From an uncultured Prevotellaceae bacterium (lineage in GTDB: Bacteria; Bacteroidota; Bacteroidia; Bacteroidales; Bacteroidaceae), in NCBI GenBank assembly GCA_900318915.1, contig ONMI01000032.1:1-47498 (forward strand): a stretch of DNA of 47,498 nt, written 5' to 3'. The position numbers were made by a program, and so were the translations under genes. Below the pieces are notes generated by a model. It did not search any database and was not told where the DNA came from. It saw only the letters and a list, made by a program, of their open reading frames with translations. Each line of letters begins with the position of its first letter. Position 1 is the first letter of the stretch. Shown one piece after another: positions 37,320 to 46,483 of the stretch.

Positions 37320-38255
37320 ATGAAACGTATCAATCTCTTGTTGGCCGTTTTGCTGCTATACGGAGCCAATGCGTGGAGTCAGGGTGCCAAGAACATCAAG
37401 ATAAACGAGGTGCTCACCCACAACACGGCCAGCCTTCAGGACGGTTACGGGCAGCATCCGGCATGGATAGAGCTGGCCAACGTGTCGTACAGCACCTACA
37501 ATGTGCGAGGCATGTACATCACCACCGACCGCAGTGTACTCGATCCGACGATGTCGGCCCCCGACCGTATCGCCCGCATGTCGATTATTCCCAACAACGA
37601 GCCGAAGACCAGTATGTCCGGCCGTCAGCACCTGGTGTTCTTTCTGAACAGCCAGCCTGCCAAGGGGTCTCTCCATCTGCCCGTAAAAGCCGAGGCCGGC
37701 GCCCCCGTATGGGTGGCCCTTTATGACGGCAACGGTGTGGACCTGATTGACTCAGTGTCGGTGCCCCCCCTTAAAGAGAACTGCTCCTACGCCCGCGAGA
37801 AAGACGGTTCATCGATCTGGGTGATGAAGGCCACCGACGCTGTAACCCCCGGCATCGGCAACTTCATCCAGGTGACGGAGACCAAAGTGGCCAAGTTGAA
37901 GAAAGACGACCCCTACGGTTTCGGCATCACCCTTCTCTCGATGGGCATTGTGTTCAGCTGTCTGGCCCTTCTTTTTGTCTTCTTCACCCTCTTCGGTATT
38001 TTCATGAAGAACAAGAAGCGCATCCGCGAGATGCTCGGTCTGTCGCGCACCCAGAAGAAGAAGATTGTGGGTCTGGACGAGGAAGACGCCCGCGCCTTCC
38101 CCAACAAGTCGCTGGAGCGCAGCAAGACCTACGACCGCGACATCTACATCGCCGTGATATCGATGGCCCTGAAGCAGTATTCGGACGACGTGCACGACAC
38201 CGAGAGCGGCGTTATCACCATCCGTCCTCACAATTCGAAGTGGCATTCCGTATAA
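37320..38255 (+). CDS. OadG-like (gamma) subunit with an N-terminal lamin-tail-like domain
   Basis: A 311-residue membrane protein. A signal peptide is followed by a periplasmic domain (about 25-150) that resembles a lamin-tail domain: IKINEVLTHN, HPAWIELANVS, YNVRGMYITTD and LIDSVSVP. Next is a single membrane helix (about 205-230, FGITLLSMGIVFSCLALLFV), the OadG signature, and a charged cytoplasmic tail. Gamma subunits hold together sodium-pumping decarboxylases. The two following genes encode the biotin carrier and the beta subunit. Typical gamma subunits are under 120 residues, so the extracellular domain is an addition known in Bacteroidota. Confidence 0.82.
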   Translation: MKRINLLLAVLLLYGANAWSQGAKNIKINEVLTHNTASLQDGYGQHPAWIELANVSYSTYNVRGMYITTDRSVLDPTMSAPDRIARMSIIPNNEPKTSMSGRQHLVFFLNSQPAKGSLHLPVKAEAGAPVWVALYDGNGVDLIDSVSVPPLKENCSYAREKDGSSIWVMKATDAVTPGIGNFIQVTETKVAKLKKDDPYGFGITLLSMGIVFSCLALLFVFFTLFGIFMKNKKRIREMLGLSRTQKKKIVGLDEEDARAFPNKSLERSKTYDRDIYIAVISMALKQYSDDVHDTESGVITIRPHNSKWHSV

Positions 38256-38289
38256 ACTAAAAAACAACAAGCAAAAAAAGCAACAAGAT

Positions 38290-38745
38290 ATGAACACGAA
38301 CAGCAATAAATACCAGTATACCGTGAAAGGCGTCGACTACGACGTAGAGATAGAGAGTGTGGAGGGCAACATTGCCAAAGTGACTGTGAACGGCAAGACC
38401 TTTGACGTGGAGCTGAAACAGCCGCTGAAGGAGACCCCGCACCGTCCTGTTCACATTGAGGCCCCGCGTCCTGTGGCCGCCCCCGCTGCAGCCCCTGTGC
38501 AGCCCAAGCCCGCCCCTGTGGCTCCCGGCCGCGGCACCCAGGTGAACGCCCCCCTGCCCGGCACCATCACCGATGTGAAGGTGAAGGAAGGCGACATGGT
38601 GAAGATAGGCGACACCGTGGTGGTGCTTGAGGCCATGAAGATGCAGAACAACATTGAGGCCGAGAAGACCGGCAAGATAGGAGCCGTATTGGTGAAAGTT
38701 GGCGACACCGTGATGGAAGGCGCCCCGTTAGTAACGATAGAGTAA
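38290..38745 (+). CDS. Biotin carboxyl carrier subunit of a sodium-pumping decarboxylase
   Basis: A 151-residue carrier. An N-terminal beta-rich segment (KYQYTVKGVDYDVEIESVEG) is followed by a flexible Pro/Ala linker (about 55-80) and a biotinyl domain. The target lysine is Lys117 in the EAMKM motif. The matching half-turn is GDTVMEGAPLV near the end. It carries the carboxyl group from the carboxyltransferase subunit to the membrane beta subunit. It lies 34 bp after the gamma-like gene and 7 bp before the beta gene. In this lineage the acyl substrate is most likely methylmalonyl-CoA. Confidence 0.92.
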   Translation: MNTNSNKYQYTVKGVDYDVEIESVEGNIAKVTVNGKTFDVELKQPLKETPHRPVHIEAPRPVAAPAAAPVQPKPAPVAPGRGTQVNAPLPGTITDVKVKEGDMVKIGDTVVVLEAMKMQNNIEAEKTGKIGAVLVKVGDTVMEGAPLVTIE

Positions 38746-38752
38746 TAGAGCC

Positions 38753-39910
38753 ATGGGATTTTGGGATTTTATAGTAAGTAATTTCTACGAATTCCTGTCG
38801 TTCACAGGATTCGCCAATGCCACGGTGCCCAATCTGATAATGATAGCCGTGGGAGCATTTTTCATCTGGCTTGCCATCAAGAAAGACTTTGAGCCGCTGC
38901 TTCTGGTGCCCATCGGCCTGGGCATTATCTTGGGCAACATCCCCTTCCGTGCCGATGCCGGTCTGGAGATCGGCCTCTACGAAGACAACTCCGTGCTGAA
39001 CATCTTCTATCAGGGCGTGCGCCAGGGCTGGTATCCTCCGCTCGTTTTCTTAGGCATCGGTGCCATGACCGACTTCTCGTCGCTCATCAGCAACCCGAAG
39101 CTCATTTTAATAGGTGCCGCCGCCCAGTTTGGTATCTTCGGCGCCTATATGGTAGCTCTGGCCCTGGGCTTTGAGCCCAACCAAGCAGCCGGTATCGCCA
39201 TCATCGGCGGTGCCGACGGTCCCACCGCCATCTTCCTCTCCTCGAAGCTGAGTCCCAACCTGATGGGTGCCATTGCCGTGTGCGCCTACTCGTACATGGC
39301 CCTTGTGCCCGTGATTCAGCCGCCCTTGATGCGCCTGCTCACCACCAAGAAAGAGCGCGTGATACACATGAAGCCCGCCCGTCCCGTGAGCCAGACCGAG
39401 CGCATCCTCTTCCCCATTATCGGATTGCTTCTCACCACCTTCCTGGTGCCCTCCGGTCTGCCCCTGCTCGGCATGCTCTTCTTCGGCAACCTGCTGAAAG
39501 AGAGCGGCAAGACCACCCGTTTGGCCAAGACCGCCGGCAGTGCGCTGAACGACGTAGTGGTGGTGCTGCTGGGCCTGACGGTGGGCTGCTCCACCCAGGC
39601 CAGCGAGTTCCTGACCATGAACACCATCAAGATTTTCGTGCTCGGTGCCATGGCCTTCATCGTGGCCAGCTGCAGCGGCATCCTGTTTGTGAAGCTGATG
39701 AACCTGTTCCTTCCGAAGGACAAGAAGATCAACCCGCTGATTGGCAACGCCGGTGTGAGCGCCGTGCCCATGAGCGCCCGTATCTCCAATAACCTCGGTT
39801 TGGAGTACGACCGTCACAACTTCCTTCTCATGCACGCCATGGGTCCGAATGTGGCCGGTGTGATTGGCTCCGCCGTGGCCGCCGGTACGCTGCTGGGATT
39901 CTTCAGTTAA
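38753..39910 (+). CDS. oadB: Sodium-ion-translocating decarboxylase beta subunit
   Basis: A 385-residue membrane protein with about nine helices that couples decarboxylation of carboxybiotin to sodium export. Family stretches include PLLLVPIGLGIILGNIPF, WYPPLVFLGIGAMTDF, AGIAIIGGADGPTAIFLSSK (with the conserved Asp) and VPMSARISNNLGLEYDRHNF, ending LLMHAMGPNVAGVIGSA. The name oadB is used for the family; in this propionate context it is probably the methylmalonyl-CoA decarboxylase subunit (mmdB). The alpha (carboxyltransferase) gene that normally leads such a cluster is not present here. Confidence 0.95.
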   Translation: MGFWDFIVSNFYEFLSFTGFANATVPNLIMIAVGAFFIWLAIKKDFEPLLLVPIGLGIILGNIPFRADAGLEIGLYEDNSVLNIFYQGVRQGWYPPLVFLGIGAMTDFSSLISNPKLILIGAAAQFGIFGAYMVALALGFEPNQAAGIAIIGGADGPTAIFLSSKLSPNLMGAIAVCAYSYMALVPVIQPPLMRLLTTKKERVIHMKPARPVSQTERILFPIIGLLLTTFLVPSGLPLLGMLFFGNLLKESGKTTRLAKTAGSALNDVVVVLLGLTVGCSTQASEFLTMNTIKIFVLGAMAFIVASCSGILFVKLMNLFLPKDKKINPLIGNAGVSAVPMSARISNNLGLEYDRHNFLLMHAMGPNVAGVIGSAVAAGTLLGFFS

Positions 39911-39931
39911 GAAATACATCACCGCAAGATT

Positions 39932-41488
39932 ATGAGACGTTCTGCCACCAGCATCTTCGCCATCATAATAACAGTTTGCGGCATTCTCGCTGCCATCGGA
40001 ATCTCCTCGTGTGCCGACAAGCAGCAACAAGCAAGCTGTCGGTCAGTGAATCCACTGGCCGACAGCTTGCTGCGTAGAGGGCAGGAGCTCTACGAAAAAG
40101 ACGAGTATATGGAAAGCCTAACCATTCTCAAAAAAGCCCATGAAATCTTTACCGAAGAAAAGGATTCCATCCACATCAGCCTCACAGACCGTACCATCAG
40201 TGAATGCTACTGGCGCATGGGCGAACTTGAAAACTCGATTGTCACCATTCTGGAAGCGCTGCGCATAGACAGCCTTATGGGCAATGAAGAACACCTGAGC
40301 AGCGACTACCATGACCTAGCAATATTTTACATCAACAAGAAAAATGTAGACAACCACTACAAACGCCTTGCAAAAGAATATATCGACAAGGCCGTAGCAT
40401 TGGAACGAAAGCTTAACAGACATGAAAAACTTACCATCCGTTACGGCATGGCCTGTGAGATATACACCCATTTAGACCTTCTCGATGAAGCGCTGCAATT
40501 TGGCCACCTTGGTTATGAAGAAGCCAAATTGATACACGACACTGCAAGCATGTACACCCGCAACAGTCAGATAGCGATGGTTCTCATGGAATCCAATCAT
40601 TTTGAAGAAGCCGAAGCCCGATTAAAAGAAAGCATTCGTTATTGGGAAAGGAAAGGTACTTACGGAAGTCTGAATGTTATCGACTATATTGACCTTGGCA
40701 ATCTCTATGAAGAGTCAGGAAGAGACGACGATGCCATCATGGCATATAATCAGGCGAAAGTTTTAGCCCAACAGCTAAAAATGTATGCCAAGGTAAATGG
40801 AGTCTCAAACAGGTTATCCCGTCTATACCACAAGAAAAAAAGATATGAGAAAGCCATTCAGGAGATAAACGATGCACGAGCAGCCCGTAACAATATCAAA
40901 AAGGGTGAGGACAAAATCATTGCTTCTCTCTATGAAAACAAGGTAGAACAAGAAAATCAAGAAAGTGTTATTTCGGAACAAAAGAACAAGATTACTGTGC
41001 GAAATACGCTTTTAACGATTGTTGTTGTCCTCGTCGGCCTTATGATGATTGCCTTGGCTGTTCTATACCACAAAAAACGGTGGCCCTTCAGTGTGAGAGA
41101 GCGTGAAGTAAAGGAGATTGTGGTGGTAGAGAAAGCCATCCAAGAACCCCCAACTGAAGAAAATAAGGAAACCTTCAAGCACCAGTTGGACAAGGTGATA
41201 ATATCCCATCTTGACGACCCCAACCTATCATCTGTACTTCTGGCTGAAAAACTATCTATGAGTCAGCGGCACTTGAACCGCAAGTTGAAAGAGACAACCG
41301 GAAAGGACACGGCCAACTATATCCGCGAAATGAGAATAGAGGAAGCCAAACGACTCTTAGAGCACACACACGACAGCATCAGCGAGATATACATGAAATG
41401 CGGTTTCGACAATCCAAGTTATTTTTCGCGCGTTTTCAAACAGATTGTGGGCGTTTCTCCAACCGAATACAGGAAACTTAAGCCTTAA
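39932..41488 (+). CDS. TPR/transmembrane/AraC-type regulator
   Basis: A 518-residue one-component membrane regulator. A signal/lipoprotein-like N-terminus (AAIGISSC) is followed by TPR-like repeats (about 40-330, ADSLLRRGQELYEKDEY, YGSLNVIDYIDLGNLYEESG), a short coiled region, one membrane helix (about 358-378) and a cytoplasmic AraC-type domain. That domain (about 415-515) has two helix-turn-helix parts: LAEKLSMSQRHLNRKLKETT and IYMKCGFDNPSYFSRVFKQI. It lies just upstream of the type IX-secreted protein gene. Two TGTCC boxes 21 bp apart in that gene's promoter are its likely target. Codon use is richer in A/T than the decarboxylase genes before it. Confidence 0.88.
   Translation: MRRSATSIFAIIITVCGILAAIGISSCADKQQQASCRSVNPLADSLLRRGQELYEKDEYMESLTILKKAHEIFTEEKDSIHISLTDRTISECYWRMGELENSIVTILEALRIDSLMGNEEHLSSDYHDLAIFYINKKNVDNHYKRLAKEYIDKAVALERKLNRHEKLTIRYGMACEIYTHLDLLDEALQFGHLGYEEAKLIHDTASMYTRNSQIAMVLMESNHFEEAEARLKESIRYWERKGTYGSLNVIDYIDLGNLYEESGRDDDAIMAYNQAKVLAQQLKMYAKVNGVSNRLSRLYHKKKRYEKAIQEINDARAARNNIKKGEDKIIASLYENKVEQENQESVISEQKNKITVRNTLLTIVVVLVGLMMIALAVLYHKKRWPFSVREREVKEIVVVEKAIQEPPTEENKETFKHQLDKVIISHLDDPNLSSVLLAEKLSMSQRHLNRKLKETTGKDTANYIREMRIEEAKRLLEHTHDSISEIYMKCGFDNPSYFSRVFKQIVGVSPTEYRKLKP
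40030..40071 (+). promoter_or_regulatory. 19-bp hairpin inside the TPR/AraC coding sequence
   Basis: Positions 40030-40048 pair with 40053-40071 around a 4-nt loop, with one G-U pair. It spans codons 33-47 of the regulator. No T-run follows. Confidence 0.55.
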
Positions 41489-41587
41489 ACAGCCAAGACT
41501 TATTATTTATTCTTTTTAAGGGAAAACCGTTTAATTATCGTATATTCCCTGTATATTTTTTCATTTAACAACATTTTTCCTTAAAAA

Positions 41588-41613
41588 TGTCCACTGAGTG
41601 ACACATTTTGTCC
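41588..41613 (+). promoter_or_regulatory. Two TGTCC boxes 21 bp apart
   Basis: TGTCC occurs at 41588-41592 (in AATGTCCACTG) and 41609-41613 (in CATTTTGTCCGATG), starts exactly 21 bp apart, upstream of the -7 box of the secreted-protein gene. The second matches the CATTTTGTCC of the susC promoter repeats. Candidate sites for the AraC-type regulator encoded just upstream. Confidence 0.55.
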
Positions 41614-41645
41614 GATGGATGCAAAAAAAGACTGACAAAGATTGA

Positions 41646-41653
41646 TAGTTTTG
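41646..41653 (+). promoter_or_regulatory. -7 promoter element of the type IX-secreted protein gene
   Basis: TAGTTTTG matches TAnnTTTG and lies 32 bp before the ATG at 41686. It argues against a TTG start at 41665. Confidence 0.6.
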
Positions 41654-41685
41654 CGTAATTATTTTTGTTACCAATTTTTACTATC

Positions 41686-44600
41686 ATGAAAAAGACCTTA
41701 CTATCAATTATCGGAGTGCTCATCTGGATGATGACAGTTCCTCATGCCGTTCTCGCACAGGATGTGGGAAGCAAGTTTGGTATTTCAAATGGTGTTATGG
41801 ACAAGCAGGCCATAACAGAACAGCTCCGGCAGCGGCAGCCGGAAGTAATCACCCCCACGTGGTATACAGAACAAGTATTGAAGAAGAAAGGCGTCTCTGC
41901 TTCAGAAAAGCCAAAGACGGCAAATTTAGCCGTGAACACCGTACGGCAAATGATGCCTATGCTTCGTCCCGAACAGGTACGCCATCTTGCCCAGCGCATG
42001 CAAGCCAAAGGTTTGCTTACACCACCACAAAACACAGCTCCGCTTCGCATACAGTCGAGTGATGGAGAACCCGTAGAGCTTTGGGCCTGGTCCATGATGA
42101 GTATGGCTTGGTATATGTCTGGCGACAATCAAAATCCTGGTCTAATCAGCATACAATTAGATGATAATGAAATCAGTGTATCCGATATATATCGCAGAGA
42201 ACAATACATCATGGGAAGTGGTGGTATGTTACTCATAGATGACACCTATTACGCGTTCGAGAAATCCAAAAATATTGGCTTATATAGCTACTATCAATTG
42301 TATGAATATGATACAGCCACCTGGACAGGCGACCAACCCACGGAGCAAATCCTTGCCAGTGCATTATATCCAGCCTACGATTCAAAAAGTGGACTCGTAT
42401 ACGTGCTTTATGCAGTCGGTGACACAGATGGCGAGGCCTTTTCATTCGGCTATTTTGACCTTGAAAGCCAACGGCTATACAAAATCTGCGACACCAACAT
42501 TATAAAGAATAGAAACAATGCAGCCGGATGCACCTTCTTGCTCACCACCGATGGCAAATTCTACTTTGCAGAGCGGGATGAGAGTTTATATGCTTTCAAT
42601 CCAGAGACCGGTGAAGCCACACTGATAGGCAAGCCCCTATCGGAATCGCTCAGTTCCAGAGCTTGGGCCATAGACCACCGCACCGACAAGATTTATATGA
42701 TGTCCTATGATAAGGCCTCGCAGTCGGGCATCTATGAGATCAATCCCGAAACTGCAGAAGCCACCGAGTTGGGCCGTATCCCCATGGGCCATTGGGTTAT
42801 GTCAATGGGAGTTCCCTGTCAATATCACGCTGCTGACTCCCCCGCCAAGCCAGAGAACTTGTCGGCCCATTTTGAGAATGGGCAAAAAGAAGGCGCCATC
42901 AATTTTACGCTGCCACAAACCACAAGGAAAGGCGAAACACTTGATGGAACACTTCGCTATACTATAATGGTGAATGGTGTGGAAAATTCTACCGGTGAAG
43001 CTATTGCCGGTGAGGCAGTGACGGCGAATACGACATTAAGCCGCAATGGTTTCAATGCCATCACCGTTAAATCCAATGAAGGTGTTGAAGCCCATGTATA
43101 CGTGTATGCAGGCGATGACATACCCAAGGCAGTAGAGAATGTGACCATCGGGAATGAAGGTCACCAAATAGAACTCTCATGGGCGCCCTCCACTGAAGGC
43201 ATGAACGGTGGATATGTGAATCCCGATGACGTAAAATATATCGTGACGCGCTACCCAGACAGCTTGGTGTTAGGTACAGTGAGCAACACCTCATTTACCG
43301 ACATTGTGATGCCGGAGAAGCCCACCGTATATCATTATGGAGTCAAAACAGTTTTCAACGGAAAGGAAGGGGATGAGACGAAGTCGGAGAAAATAGCCAT
43401 CAGCGATGGTTTCGAACTACCATACCATGAAGATTTCCTAGCAGACGACATCAGCTATTTCTACTACGCCCCACTCAGAGGCGAGAACAGCAACTTCGGT
43501 TGGCACATTGAAACGTTTATTGATGAGAACGAAGAAAAATACGGTGTAGCCTTCTCAGACTTTTCATGGCCGGATATGTGCGACACCGACCACTGGTTAT
43601 ACACGCCTGAATTCATCATGCAACCAGGAGTCTACAGTATCACATTGTTCATCTGTCCCAGAGATACAGAAGGATGGGATCCCAATCAATTAAGCATTTA
43701 CTTCGGCAAGGGGCTTTCCTCGGGAGAACTGGCTGAAGTACTTGCCCCAACCGACATAGAATTGGGATTCCAGCGTATTTCTGCCAATGTGCGAGTAGAA
43801 GAAGCAGGCAACTACAGATTCGCCCTCCGTTGCACATCGGAAACAGAGAACAGCAGTGGTCTGTGGTTGGAAGAGTATGACATAGACGGAGGAGCCAGGC
43901 CAGAAGCCCCCGAAGCTCCACAACTGGCACTTGCCGCAGCCCCACTGGGCGCTCAAGCAGTGAATGTGACTGTAACAGCCCCGACGAAGACTATTGGAGG
44001 CAGAGAATTGAACAGCATAGACAAAATAGAGATTCATCGATATGACAGTCTGTATATTGGCGGTGTACGCGATATTCTCGTGAAGACATTCGAACAACCA
44101 GCCCCCGGCGAGATACTGACATTCACCGACACCCCATTCCTTGACGGATGTTTTGAAACCTATTGGACCATGGCCTATAATGAAGCAGGAATCGGTGCAA
44201 TGACCGATGGCAGACTATATGCAGGCCAAGACTATCCACTAGCTCCTGAAGAACCTGATGTATGGGCAGATGTCAAACCCCATGTGACATGGAAATCCCC
44301 TGTAGGCACCCAATACGGCGGTTATGCCGACCTTGACAACCTCACATATAATATCTATATGGTAGAACCTGTTTGGGAAGAATTATACATGGTAGCCGAC
44401 GGAGTGAGCGGAACCTTTTACGACGACGAGTCGGCTGATATGGAAGGCGGCAACACCGAATTTGGTGACCAGTACCCACTCTCTTATGCAATCTCCGCGC
44501 TGAATGGTAACCGCAGCAGTTACACCGCTTACACATGGCCAGTTCTTGTGGGCACCCCCTACAAACTACCCATATTGGAGAGTTTTTTGAATTTCAATAC

Positions 44601-46416
44601 ACCTAGACTAAGTTGGAAGCACCAATGGGTTCATCGTGTTCGCGAAGGCGGCTGGAATTTGGGCTATGGAGACAAGATGACCCGTGACGGCGACGACCTC
44701 CGCTGCTGGGTGATGGGCGGCTACGGCAATATGGAACTCACCTCCGGCCGTATCACCCTGAAGGGAGCCGAAAGGCCACGCCTATTGTACAGTTACTACC
44801 AGTTGCCCGGTCAAAGCAACCGTCTGGAAGCCAAGATTGTGTTGCACGACGGCACGGAAAAGATTGTGGGCACACATGATTTCGCCACCATGCAAGGCGG
44901 CATGAAGTGGGTGACCCAGGAAGTGGATCTCAGCGAATATGCAAGTGAAGACTGGGTGATGCTTCGATTCAGCTGCTATGGTGACAATCTACAAGAATAT
45001 GTTTTGCTCGACGACATACGCGTCTTCGACCTTGTGGAGAAGAACCTGTCGATGAAAGGCATGACCGTGCCAGAGCTCATCCGTCTTGGAAAGCCCAAGC
45101 ACATACAAGCCTATATCACCAACACAGGCAGTCAGACAGCCACAGGCTACCATGTGAATCTATATGTAAACGACAAGTTGGAAGCCAGTGTAGCCGGCCC
45201 CTCTATCGAAAGTCTTGCAAACGCCACCATCGAGTTGCCGTATGACCCAAGGGCCGACGCAATACGCTACAGTGATGCACGAGTGGAAATTGCTTGGGAC
45301 GACGACCAGATAGCAGAGGACAATGTATCTGACACCAAGAGCTTCCAGGTGCTGAACAATGCATTAGCTATTGTAACCGACCTGGCAGCAGAAGAGAATG
45401 AAGACGGTACGATAGGTCTTGGATGGAGCGAACCCGTGAATGAACACGACTACACCTTTACAGAAGATTTTGAGAGTGCCTACTATGAAGCAGGAAGCAC
45501 CGAATACCTCGGGGACTGGAAACTGGTGGACCAGGACAGAGGCTATACAAAGAAGATAATCGGCCTTAACTGGAGCACCGCCGGCGACCCCGCCTCGTTC
45601 ATCGTCTATTTGCCCAATATATGGAGCGGTGTAACGGGTCTCAGCAACGACCCTGTCTGGGGAACCTACTCAGGCTCTCGCTGTGCCATCAGCATGGGCA
45701 CCATTCCAGAAGGCGGCATCCAAGGCAACGATGACTGGATGATCAGCACCGAGCTAACGGGCGAAGCCCAAACCATCTCGCTTTGGGCCAAGAGCCTGGT
45801 CGACCAAATAGGCAACGCCGAGTCGTTTGAGGTGCTCTACTCCACCACCGGCCGCGAAGTGGAAGATTTTACTACTGCAGCCACCTACAGAGACATTTCA
45901 GCCGTCTGGACCAAATACGAGGTTGCCATCCCCGCCGGCGCGAAATATTTGGCCATTCGGAACATCGGCAAGAACAGGAACATGCTCTCCATCGACGACA
46001 TCACGATGAAAGTGGCAGGATATACCCCACAACAGTATGTAATCTGGCGAAACGGTGAGCCTACCGACACCATCAATGCCGAACAGACGGTGTATACCGA
46101 CCGTGTGAAAGAAAACGGAGACTACACCTATCAAATACAGGTGCTCTACGAAGAAGGTCCCTCACGACTCTCCAACGCAGCCCTGGTGACCGCCAGCAAC
46201 GGAATAGCGGAAATGAGTCGAGGCGCACTCCGCGTAGGCAGCCAGCCCGGATACATAGAAGTGTATGAGGCGGAAGGAGAGCGTGTAGAAATATTCACGC
46301 CTGACGGCCGCAGGGTGTACACAGGCACAGGCCGTAGATATCTCTCCGTGGCCGTACAGCGCGGCACCTATATCGTCCGCATTGGCTGCAAGGCCACCAA
46401 GATAATAGTAAGATAA
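41686..46416 (+). CDS. Large type IX-secreted multidomain (adhesin-like) protein
   Basis: A 1576-residue exported protein. After the signal peptide (ending VLAQD) and a helical N-terminal part comes a WD/propeller-like region at about 145-385 (AYDSKSGLVYVLYAV, TTDGKFYFAERD, DHRTDKIYMMSYD). FN3-like segments, a choice-of-anchor/cleaved-adhesin-type domain (around 580-730, LPYHEDFLADD), a second such domain (around 955-1110, LPILESFLNFN) and a CARDB-like domain (around 1125-1225) follow. A third anchor-type domain begins FTEDFESAYYEAG (around 1260-1450). The last 75 residues are a type IX sorting domain (VEIFTPDGRRVYTG, GTYIVRIG, KIIVR). No catalytic motif seen. It precedes an M6 protease and has its own promoter. 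Confidence 0.85.
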   Translation: MKKTLLSIIGVLIWMMTVPHAVLAQDVGSKFGISNGVMDKQAITEQLRQRQPEVITPTWYTEQVLKKKGVSASEKPKTANLAVNTVRQMMPMLRPEQVRHLAQRMQAKGLLTPPQNTAPLRIQSSDGEPVELWAWSMMSMAWYMSGDNQNPGLISIQLDDNEISVSDIYRREQYIMGSGGMLLIDDTYYAFEKSKNIGLYSYYQLYEYDTATWTGDQPTEQILASALYPAYDSKSGLVYVLYAVGDTDGEAFSFGYFDLESQRLYKICDTNIIKNRNNAAGCTFLLTTDGKFYFAERDESLYAFNPETGEATLIGKPLSESLSSRAWAIDHRTDKIYMMSYDKASQSGIYEINPETAEATELGRIPMGHWVMSMGVPCQYHAADSPAKPENLSAHFENGQKEGAINFTLPQTTRKGETLDGTLRYTIMVNGVENSTGEAIAGEAVTANTTLSRNGFNAITVKSNEGVEAHVYVYAGDDIPKAVENVTIGNEGHQIELSWAPSTEGMNGGYVNPDDVKYIVTRYPDSLVLGTVSNTSFTDIVMPEKPTVYHYGVKTVFNGKEGDETKSEKIAISDGFELPYHEDFLADDISYFYYAPLRGENSNFGWHIETFIDENEEKYGVAFSDFSWPDMCDTDHWLYTPEFIMQPGVYSITLFICPRDTEGWDPNQLSIYFGKGLSSGELAEVLAPTDIELGFQRISANVRVEEAGNYRFALRCTSETENSSGLWLEEYDIDGGARPEAPEAPQLALAAAPLGAQAVNVTVTAPTKTIGGRELNSIDKIEIHRYDSLYIGGVRDILVKTFEQPAPGEILTFTDTPFLDGCFETYWTMAYNEAGIGAMTDGRLYAGQDYPLAPEEPDVWADVKPHVTWKSPVGTQYGGYADLDNLTYNIYMVEPVWEELYMVADGVSGTFYDDESADMEGGNTEFGDQYPLSYAISALNGNRSSYTAYTWPVLVGTPYKLPILESFLNFNTPRLSWKHQWVHRVREGGWNLGYGDKMTRDGDDLRCWVMGGYGNMELTSGRITLKGAERPRLLYSYYQLPGQSNRLEAKIVLHDGTEKIVGTHDFATMQGGMKWVTQEVDLSEYASEDWVMLRFSCYGDNLQEYVLLDDIRVFDLVEKNLSMKGMTVPELIRLGKPKHIQAYITNTGSQTATGYHVNLYVNDKLEASVAGPSIESLANATIELPYDPRADAIRYSDARVEIAWDDDQIAEDNVSDTKSFQVLNNALAIVTDLAAEENEDGTIGLGWSEPVNEHDYTFTEDFESAYYEAGSTEYLGDWKLVDQDRGYTKKIIGLNWSTAGDPASFIVYLPNIWSGVTGLSNDPVWGTYSGSRCAISMGTIPEGGIQGNDDWMISTELTGEAQTISLWAKSLVDQIGNAESFEVLYSTTGREVEDFTTAATYRDISAVWTKYEVAIPAGAKYLAIRNIGKNRNMLSIDDITMKVAGYTPQQYVIWRNGEPTDTINAEQTVYTDRVKENGDYTYQIQVLYEEGPSRLSNAALVTASNGIAEMSRGALRVGSQPGYIEVYEAEGERVEIFTPDGRRVYTGTGRRYLSVAVQRGTYIVRIGCKATKIIVR

Positions 46417-46429
46417 AACAAGAAAAACA

Positions 46430-46475
46430 GGTACGCCTCTCTGCGCATTGAACGCAGAGAGGGTACCTCATTTTG
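46430..46475 (+). terminator. Intrinsic terminator after the secreted-protein gene
   Basis: CCTCTCTGCG (46436-46445) pairs perfectly with CGCAGAGAGG (46453-46462), extended by GGTAC/GTACC outside one bulged G. TCATTTT follows. Confidence 0.75.
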
Positions 46476-46483
46476 AATCATCC

